Position numbers and translations under genes: made by a program. A DNA stretch of 46,774 bases, taken from an uncultured Lachnospiraceae bacterium (lineage in GTDB: Bacteria; Bacillota; Clostridia; Lachnospirales; Lachnospiraceae). The notes under the pieces are model-generated. The model saw nothing but the letters and a program-made list of their open reading frames with translations, did no database searches and had not been told where the DNA came from. The stretch spans positions 1 to 46,774 of the forward strand of contig ONEJ01000014.1 in assembly GCA_900316805.1 (NCBI GenBank), given 5' to 3'. Shown here in pieces: positions 23,726 to 29,468 of this stretch (its first letter is position 1; every line of letters begins with the position of its first letter).

Positions 23726-24481
23726 TTATAATTCTGCCAAAATCCCAAGGGCATTGGGACCTGCGATCCTCGTGCCGTGCTCTAAGAAATATGCGCCAAC
23801 CGCCGGTGTGTAATTCTTCTGTGCCGCATACTCACAAGCGATATTGCACACTCTGTTAAACTGCTCCGGCGTGTGTGCATCCTTGTGCAGGAAAAGATAA
23901 AACCGGTTCTTTTTCTCATCCTTATACAGCTCATTCCGGCCATTGTAATAGTCTCCAAGCACCTGCGCCAGCCTCTGCACCTGCTCTAAAGAGACAAACT
24001 CAAACATCCGGGTGAAATCCTCCGGAACACTGACCGGTATCTGGTCCTTTTCCTCCGCGGACTGCTGCTTCTCCTTCTCTGCCGCCAGCTGTTCTTCCCG
24101 AAGCCGGTTAAAAATCCCAAGGACATCATCAGCACCCTTCATATCCGGCGCAGAAGAGGCATCGGAAGCCGTAGAAAACAGTTCCTCCTCATCCGGATCC
24201 GAAAATCTGGAAAAACGGGTGTCCAGTTCCTCCGGGTATTCAACCTTCGTAATCACCAGAATCAGTGACTCCGAGGATAACGGAATTGCCTCCACCATAA
24301 GGGGAATGTCGTTGGTCTCAAATCCGAACTCGTAATTTGCCTGCTGGATCATATCACGAAAGAGCATCTTTGCCTTTTCCGAACCATAGGCAAGTTCCTT
24401 CAGATTTATCTGCCTGTCGGCCAGATCCTGCTTGGTCAAGGTGCAGCGAATCTGGTTATCATTGATCTTTTCTATCTTCAT
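23726..24481 (-). CDS. mecA: Adaptor protein MecA
   Basis: 251-residue MecA-family adaptor, which delivers substrates to the ClpC ATPase for unfolding and ClpP degradation. The N-terminal domain starts with MKIEKINDNQIRCTLTKQDL, the normal substrate-binding part. A central charged, disordered linker (about 85-150) follows. The C-terminal domain (about 160-251; FVSLEQVQRLAQVLGDYYNG) binds ClpC. Length and layout match Bacillus MecA (about 220 residues) with a longer linker. It is monocistronic, with a TTTACA/TATAAT promoter and a shared terminator. Confidence 0.93.
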   Translation of the reverse strand: MKIEKINDNQIRCTLTKQDLADRQINLKELAYGSEKAKMLFRDMIQQANYEFGFETNDIPLMVEAIPLSSESLILVITKVEYPEELDTRFSRFSDPDEEELFSTASDASSAPDMKGADDVLGIFNRLREEQLAAEKEKQQSAEEKDQIPVSVPEDFTRMFEFVSLEQVQRLAQVLGDYYNGRNELYKDEKKNRFYLFLHKDAHTPEQFNRVCNIACEYAAQKNYTPAVGAYFLEHGTRIAGPNALGILAEL

Positions 24482-24526
24482 GTATCATCACATCCTTATC
24501 GATATTTCCTTGTAAAGCGTACACCT

Positions 24527-24555
24527 ATTATAATCAAATATGCAGGTGATGTAAA
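24527..24555 (-). promoter_or_regulatory. Sigma-A promoter of mecA
   Basis: Read on the minus strand: TTTACA (24555-24550), 17 bases, TATAAT (24532-24527), about 45 bases before the ATG at 24481. Confidence 0.75.
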
Positions 24556-24588
24556 GTTTCCCACTTCTAAAATTTTCTTAAAAAAAGC

Positions 24589-24617
24589 TTGCATTGACGA
24601 AAAAAGTGTGCTATAAG
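24589..24617 (+). promoter_or_regulatory. Probable promoter of the kinase/P-loop gene
   Basis: TTGCAT (24589-24594), 17 bases, TATAAG (24612-24617) with an upstream TGC that makes it an extended -10. It lies about 38 bases before the ATG at 24655 and is divergent from mecA. Confidence 0.6.
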
Positions 24618-24654
24618 TGTATCCATGAGATACGTTCCTACCCCATAGGAGCAT

Positions 24655-26016
24655 ATGAATTTTAAAAATCGTTTTATTTTGTCAGGCAGATATCAGATCA
24701 TTAAGCCTCTTGGCCAGGGTGCAAGCGGATCGGTATTTTTAGCCAGACAGCAATCTTTAGAGCTGGATCGTGCTATTAAGGTCATCCCCAAAGTAGACGT
24801 GCCTTCGCTCTTCGCAATATCAGAAGCACAGATTCTAAAGTCGATTCGACACCCAGGGATCCCAACCATCTACGATTTTGAAGAAGATGATACCTTTTAT
24901 TATCTGGTGGAAGAATATATTGAGGGTGAGTCTTTAGAAGAATTTCTGCTTCATCAGCAATCGATTTCCAGAAATTTGTTTTTTCAATTTTGTGATCAGC
25001 TGTGCGGTATTTTTTCCTACCTGCATACCATGCACCCGGCGCCGATCTTATATCAGGATCTGAAACCGGAGCACATTATAGTATGTGGATTACAGATTAA
25101 ATTAATCGATTTCAGCGTCGCATCATTTACCGGCAATTCCGGAAACGATATCAGTTCATTCGGGAATATAGATTTTTCTGCGCCGGAGCTTATGAATGGA
25201 CGGCCCATTACACCGGCATCGGATATCTACAGCATCGGGAAGGTCATGGAATTTATGACACCTTATCTGGATGCAGCTACTACCCGTTTGATCCAACCAA
25301 TTATCCAACAAGCAATCCATGCAGATCCATTGCTTCGGTATCAGACCGTATCGGAGCTTGCAGAGGAGCTGCAGAACGCAGACAAACAAACGGAAGGAAC
25401 GAATCTCAGAAAAACCATCGCAGTCATTGGGAGTCATAGTGGCTGTGGAAGTACACACATAGCAGTATCTCTGGTAACACAGCTGAATGCCCTGGGCATT
25501 TCCTGCATCTATCAGGAGAGCAACTGGAACGACAGTCTTCGCAAGGCGGTCAGACAGCTCCGACATGCAAGGGAACAAAACGGGTGCTACAGTTACCAAT
25601 GCTTCAGAGGCTATCCCAAATACGACAAGGGCATCGAAATCGATCTGCCGGACGCACAGGTGGTTGTGCGGGACTACGGACTGGACTATTCCTCTTCGTC
25701 CCTCGCGGCAGCTGACCAGATTCTCTACATCTGTGGAGGTGCTCTCTGGCACCGCGAGGATGCAGAACCAAAGGATTTTCTTCTTGAAAAATTTGGAGGA
25801 CGCCTGAAAATCATTGCCAATTTGTGCGACCGAAGCTCTGCTGCTTACTTTGCCAGGAAATTTTCTGTTCCGGTCTATCCATATCCTTATGATACGGATA
25901 TATTCCGGCCGGATCAGGAGAAAGAGGACTTTGTCCACTGGCTATCATTTGAGGAAGGACGGAACCGCTTATTTTTAAATATCAGAAACCTTATTTCCCG
26001 GCTCCTGCATCGATAG
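24655..26016 (+). CDS. Degenerate Ser/Thr kinase fused to a P-loop-like (MinD-type) domain
   Basis: 453 residues, ATG preceded by AGGAG. Residues about 10-240 form a protein kinase: glycine loop GQGASGSV (20-27), K42, then YQDLKPEH (133-140) where HRD is YRD-like (YQD) and the Mg-binding Asn is His. DFG is replaced by DFS (152-154), and APE (176-178) is kept. Residues about 254-453 resemble a MinD/ParA-type domain with loop GSHSGCGSTH (259-268), which lacks the usual Lys. No membrane segment is present, unlike PrkC/PASTA kinases. It is probably cytoplasmic and may be weakly active or a pseudokinase. A heptamer TTTAAAT at 25974-25980 could let ribosomes enter the next ORF. Confidence 0.85.
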   Translation: MNFKNRFILSGRYQIIKPLGQGASGSVFLARQQSLELDRAIKVIPKVDVPSLFAISEAQILKSIRHPGIPTIYDFEEDDTFYYLVEEYIEGESLEEFLLHQQSISRNLFFQFCDQLCGIFSYLHTMHPAPILYQDLKPEHIIVCGLQIKLIDFSVASFTGNSGNDISSFGNIDFSAPELMNGRPITPASDIYSIGKVMEFMTPYLDAATTRLIQPIIQQAIHADPLLRYQTVSELAEELQNADKQTEGTNLRKTIAVIGSHSGCGSTHIAVSLVTQLNALGISCIYQESNWNDSLRKAVRQLRHAREQNGCYSYQCFRGYPKYDKGIEIDLPDAQVVVRDYGLDYSSSSLAAADQILYICGGALWHREDAEPKDFLLEKFGGRLKIIANLCDRSSAAYFARKFSVPVYPYPYDTDIFRPDQEKEDFVHWLSFEEGRNRLFLNIRNLISRLLHR

Positions 26017-26567
26017 GAGTCTGTGGAACCTCTGCAAATGTCGGCGTTACACATTTGTGTATTGCCCTTTCAAATTTTCTGCACAGCAGATATCTCTCCA
26101 AAACTGCCTACCTGGAGGTAAATGCAAGCCATGAGATCTGTGCGCTGTCAAGTAAACCCGACGCATCGGCCTCCTTTAAGCATCAGGGAGTTATCTATTA
26201 CCCCGGTTTAACCACCCGGAAAATGTCAGAAATACTGAATCTGCGCTACAAATATTATATTCTAGATTTTGGGATGCTGACAGAACATACCTTTCCGGAA
26301 TTCATGCGCTGCGACCGCAGAGTCGTGGTCACTGATGTAAGTATCTGGAAATCTGCAAAGCTGGAACGTTTTGCAATGCAACTGAAAAAAAATAACACAC
26401 CATGGAATACGTTAAAAACAGTTGGGCGAGATGGGATAAAAAGCGACTATGCAAGACTCAGGGCAGATTTCGGAATTCAGGTGGAACCCATTCCGGTTCT
26501 CAAAAATCCTTTTTGTATTACCTCTGGGAGTTTTTCATTTTTTGAAGAAATTATGAAAGGAGTATAG
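25953..26567 (+). CDS. Second P-loop-like domain in the -1 frame, likely continuation of the kinase protein
   Basis: The frame is open from 25953 to the stop at 26567. The first in-frame start of any normal kind is a TTG at 26055, without a ribosome site, and using it would delete the first strand and loop (IGVCGTSANVGVTHLCIALS, encoded at about 26013-26072). That loop closely resembles the one in the preceding protein (IAVIGSHSGCGSTHIAVSL). The residues after it look like a MinD-type fold (KYYILDFGML, RRVVVTDVSI). The intact domain therefore requires the ribosome to slip -1, an ATA start at 26013, or a correction of a frameshift. The coordinates give the open frame; the true N-terminus is unknown. 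Confidence 0.6.
   Translation, partial: GRTEPLIFKYQKPYFPAPASIGVCGTSANVGVTHLCIALSNFLHSRYLSKTAYLEVNASHEICALSSKPDASASFKHQGVIYYPGLTTRKMSEILNLRYKYYILDFGMLTEHTFPEFMRCDRRVVVTDVSIWKSAKLERFAMQLKKNNTPWNTLKTVGRDGIKSDYARLRADFGIQVEPIPVLKNPFCITSGSFSFFEEIMKGV
25974..26021 (+). promoter_or_regulatory. Candidate -1 frameshift signal (TTTAAAT + hairpin)
   Basis: In the zero frame the codons read TTT TTA AAT, forming the slippery heptamer T-TTA-AAT (25974-25980), of the X-XXY-YYZ type. Nineteen bases on, GGCTCCT (26000-26006) can pair with AGGAGTC (26015-26021) around an 8-base loop. The spacer is longer than the 5-9 bases of classical signals, which weakens the case. Confidence 0.4.
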
Positions 26568-26575
26568 TTATCACA

Positions 26576-26680
26576 TTGTCTTTAAATCAGGATCAGCTTC
26601 TTATTGAATATGGACCAGAAATATACCAGGGGCTGGTTATCTATCTTGCTGGTATGATGGGACAGATTGCAACTTTATAA
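26576..26680 (+). CDS. Possible 34-aa small protein
   Basis: Short frame from a TTG at 26576; AAAGGAG ends 13 bases before it, longer than ideal. The product is acidic at the start, then hydrophobic (YQGLVIYLAGMMGQIATL). It follows the P-loop ORF by 8 bases. It may be a real small protein or the remnant of a longer gene; a second short in-frame stretch continues to 26820. It is not recognised. Confidence 0.25.
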   Translation: MSLNQDQLLIEYGPEIYQGLVIYLAGMMGQIATL

Positions 26681-26775
26681 CAAAATAAAATTTTCAGGGA
26701 AATTCGGCACTTGGTGAAGGGAGTCTCAATGCAATGACGATTTACCAGATGCCAGACAAAATGAAAAAAGATGCG

Positions 26776-26807
26776 AAAAACCGGTGGCAGACTGCTGCCG
26801 GTTTTTT
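26776..26807 (+). terminator. Terminator of the kinase/P-loop unit
   Basis: AAAAACCGG (26776-26784) pairs with CCGGTTTTTT (26798-26807), with inner CAG/CTG pairing. The T-run ends the plus-strand transcript. Around it, the 397 bases between the P-loop frame and the GH18 gene hold only the small ORF, this terminator and the GH18 promoter. Confidence 0.75.
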
Positions 26808-26873
26808 GTTACTCTTTTAAAAATCCACGTAGGAAGTTTTAGTTACTCTTTTCTTAAATTTCTATGATATTGT

Positions 26874-26902
26874 TTGAATCTATGATATCAGAATGCTATA
26901 AT
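26874..26902 (+). promoter_or_regulatory. Sigma-A promoter of the GH18-amidase pair
   Basis: TTGAAT (26874-26879), 17 bases, TATAAT (26897-26902) with an extended TGC. It lies about 60 bases before the ATG at 26965. Confidence 0.8.
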
Positions 26903-26964
26903 CTTTGTAAGAATCGACATAAAACGACATCTTAACACAAACAAACTAAGGAAGGGATTTGCTT

Positions 26965-28680
26965 ATGAAGAAAAAACTGATACCGGTTCTCGTAGTCTGC
27001 GGGCTGATTGCATTGGTAATCGCCGGAGCCGCCGCATCCGTACTGATTCGCAAATATACGCCCAGCAGCGAACATCAGGAACTGACTGCCTACTATGGAC
27101 TTTCCTCCAACGATGAGGTTGCTATTGTTCTCAACAATGAGCTTCTTTCGGATAAGGCTAAGGTCATTGGCGGCAAGGTTTATCTGGATTATAATTTTGT
27201 CCATGATCAATTAAATCCCCGGTTTTACTGGGATTACAACGAGAATATTCTTCTCTATGCCACTCCCCGGGAGCTGATTTCCGCTGAGGCTGACCAGAAC
27301 AAATATCTCATCACAAAATCCTCCGTGGATTTCGGACGTCCGATTGTCAAAGCCGCTTCGGACACTGCATATATTGATCTGGAGTTTGTTAAAAAATATT
27401 CGGATTTTATCTACGACTATATCGATGAGCCTCACCGGCTCATCATCACCAATGAGTGGGGCGACTATCAGTCCGCCCAGTTGAAGAAGGATACCGCAAT
27501 CCGGCAGAAGGGCGGCATTAAAAGCCCCATTCTCAAAGACGCAAAAGCAAAGGAAGCTGTAACGGTTCTCGAAACCGGAGACAAATGGACCAAGGTCTCA
27601 ACCGCAGACGGAATCATCGGCTATCTGCAGAACAAAACCCTCTCTGAAGCGGAGGCCAAAACTCACAAAAGCGAAGCAGAACCCGAAACCTACGCACATA
27701 TTACCAAGGATTTTAAAATCTGTATGGCATGGCATCAGGTGTTCAACAGCGATGCCAATAAAGATGTGGCTTCTGTCCTTGCCAGAACAAAGGGCGTGAA
27801 TGTCATTTCACCCACGTGGTTCCATCTGAATGACAACAACGGCAACCTTGCAAGTCTTGCCAGCATGGACTATGTCAACTACTGTCATTCTCAGGGCGTG
27901 GAGGTCTGGGCATTGGTAAATAATATTGATAATCCTGATGTGAACTCTTCCGAGGTACTGACCCATACTTCCAAGCGCCAGAATCTGGTAAACCAGATTG
28001 TCGCAAAAGCAATCCAGTACAATCTGGACGGCATCAATCTGGATTTTGAGCTTTTAAGTAAGGAAAAAGTGGGCGATGCTTTTATCCAGTTCGTCCGGGA
28101 GCTGTCCATCAAGTGCTCCAACAATGGCATCGTTCTCTCGGTGGATAACTACACCCCTATGGCTTACAACGCTTTCTACAATCGGGAAGAACAGGCAAAA
28201 TTTGCAGATTATATTATTATGATGGGATATGACGAGCACTACTCCGGCTCCCAGGAAGCCGGTTCCGTAGCTTCCTTAAGCTGGGTGAAAGAAGGTGTTG
28301 CGAATACCTTAAAGGAAGTACCTGCCGACCAGTTCATTCTGGGAATGCCATTTTACACCAGAATATGGGCGCTGACTCCCAAGGACAAAGAGGCTGCCGA
28401 AACCACCTTTGACCTTTCCTCCAAGATTTACGGCATGAAGGCAGCCGACGACCAGCTGACCATCAACGGTGCTACCAAAACCTGGCTTGCCGACTGTGGC
28501 CAGAACTATTCCGAGTTCCAGGCCGATGGCGTTACCTACAAGGTATGGCTGGAGGATGCCCAGTCCGCAGAGGCAAGACTAAAGGTCGTGGAAGAAAACA
28601 ATCTCGCCGGAGCTGCCTTCTGGAAGCTCGGTATGGAAACAAGTTCCGTATGGGATACAATTATCAAGTATATTCATTGA
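26965..28680 (+). CDS. Membrane-anchored SH3/glycoside hydrolase family 18 protein
   Basis: 571 residues. An N-terminal membrane anchor (residues 5-28) precedes a stalk region with copper-amine-oxidase-like repeats (about 45-165; GGKVYLDYNFV, DTAYIDLEFV). An SH3-like domain follows (about 170-225; GDKWTKVSTADGIIGYL), then a GH18 barrel (about 240-571). The catalytic motif DGINLDFE (355-362) is intact with E362 as the acid/base. It resembles the YaaH/SleL group, which cuts N-acetylglucosamine linkages in peptidoglycan. It acts outside the membrane. The start is the ATG at 26965; a TTG 6 bases upstream is too close to the ribosome site. The amidase gene follows 47 bases later, and the two probably form a wall-remodelling pair. 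Confidence 0.93.
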   Translation: MKKKLIPVLVVCGLIALVIAGAAASVLIRKYTPSSEHQELTAYYGLSSNDEVAIVLNNELLSDKAKVIGGKVYLDYNFVHDQLNPRFYWDYNENILLYATPRELISAEADQNKYLITKSSVDFGRPIVKAASDTAYIDLEFVKKYSDFIYDYIDEPHRLIITNEWGDYQSAQLKKDTAIRQKGGIKSPILKDAKAKEAVTVLETGDKWTKVSTADGIIGYLQNKTLSEAEAKTHKSEAEPETYAHITKDFKICMAWHQVFNSDANKDVASVLARTKGVNVISPTWFHLNDNNGNLASLASMDYVNYCHSQGVEVWALVNNIDNPDVNSSEVLTHTSKRQNLVNQIVAKAIQYNLDGINLDFELLSKEKVGDAFIQFVRELSIKCSNNGIVLSVDNYTPMAYNAFYNREEQAKFADYIIMMGYDEHYSGSQEAGSVASLSWVKEGVANTLKEVPADQFILGMPFYTRIWALTPKDKEAAETTFDLSSKIYGMKAADDQLTINGATKTWLADCGQNYSEFQADGVTYKVWLEDAQSAEARLKVVEENNLAGAAFWKLGMETSSVWDTIIKYIH

Positions 28681-28727
28681 TTTTCCGGCATAAATTACAG
28701 TAAGCCTTACTACCCCCAGAGGGATTT

Positions 28728-29468
28728 ATGCACAGAAAAATAGAAATTCTAATGATTGCCTGTCTATTGGCCAGTTCCTTTTTCCTTGCCCGGGCAGGCG
28801 CCGCCTTCGTCTCTTCCAAAAATGCAGAATCCGAAAAACCCTGCATTGTATTGGATGCCGGACACGGTGGCGTAGACCCGGGAAAGGTTGGAGCTGACAA
28901 CATTCTTGAAAAGGATCTCAACCTTTCCATTGTTTACAAATTAAAACCGCTCTTTGAAAATAAAGGGTTCCGTGTGGTTCTCACCAGAAAGGACGACAAG
29001 GTTCTCGCAGACTCCAACAGTAAAAATGTAAAAGTGGAGGATCTACATAACCGCGTGGCTCTGATTACAGAAACGAATCCCGTAATGACGATCTGTATCC
29101 ATCAGAACAGCTTCCCGGACAGCTCCGTCAGTGGCCCACAGGTTTTCTTTTTCGACCAGTCGCCGGAGGGTGAGGAGATTGCCGCTACCATCCAGGAGAG
29201 TCTCAACACTACCTTAAATCCGCCAAAACCCCGGGTTTCCAAATCCAACAACGATTATTACATTCTCAAAAAAACACCCACACCTACAGTAATCGTAGAA
29301 TGTGGGTTCTTAAGTAACGAAGTCGAGGCAAAAAATCTGACAGATGAAGCCTATCAGCAGAAGCTTGCCCGGGCCATCTACCAGGGTGCCTGCAACTATC
29401 TGGAGAAGGACGATTCTTCCGGTACCCAATCCCTGACCGGCACCGAAACCTCCACGGAGCCGAACTGA
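28728..29468 (+). CDS. N-acetylmuramoyl-L-alanine amidase (AmiC/CwlD type)
   Basis: 246-residue zinc amidase that removes stem peptides from MurNAc. It has an N-terminal signal or anchor (residues 7-28) and then the amidase_3 domain. Zinc ligands are H46 in LDAGHGGVD, E61 in EKDLN and H125 in CIHQNSF, and the catalytic Glu is E191 in VECGFLSN. The small size without binding modules fits CwlD, which makes muramic-delta-lactam in spores; a vegetative role is possible. AGAGGG lies before the ATG. Its stop codon touches the stop of the convergent DUF6240 gene, with no base between. Confidence 0.93.
   Translation: MHRKIEILMIACLLASSFFLARAGAAFVSSKNAESEKPCIVLDAGHGGVDPGKVGADNILEKDLNLSIVYKLKPLFENKGFRVVLTRKDDKVLADSNSKNVKVEDLHNRVALITETNPVMTICIHQNSFPDSSVSGPQVFFFDQSPEGEEIAATIQESLNTTLNPPKPRVSKSNNDYYILKKTPTPTVIVECGFLSNEVEAKNLTDEAYQQKLARAIYQGACNYLEKDDSSGTQSLTGTETSTEPN

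Noticed and set aside
25156-25938. 260-aa antisense ORF over the kinase/P-loop gene
   Set aside because: No ribosome site and no recognisable domain; the plus frame has kinase motifs.
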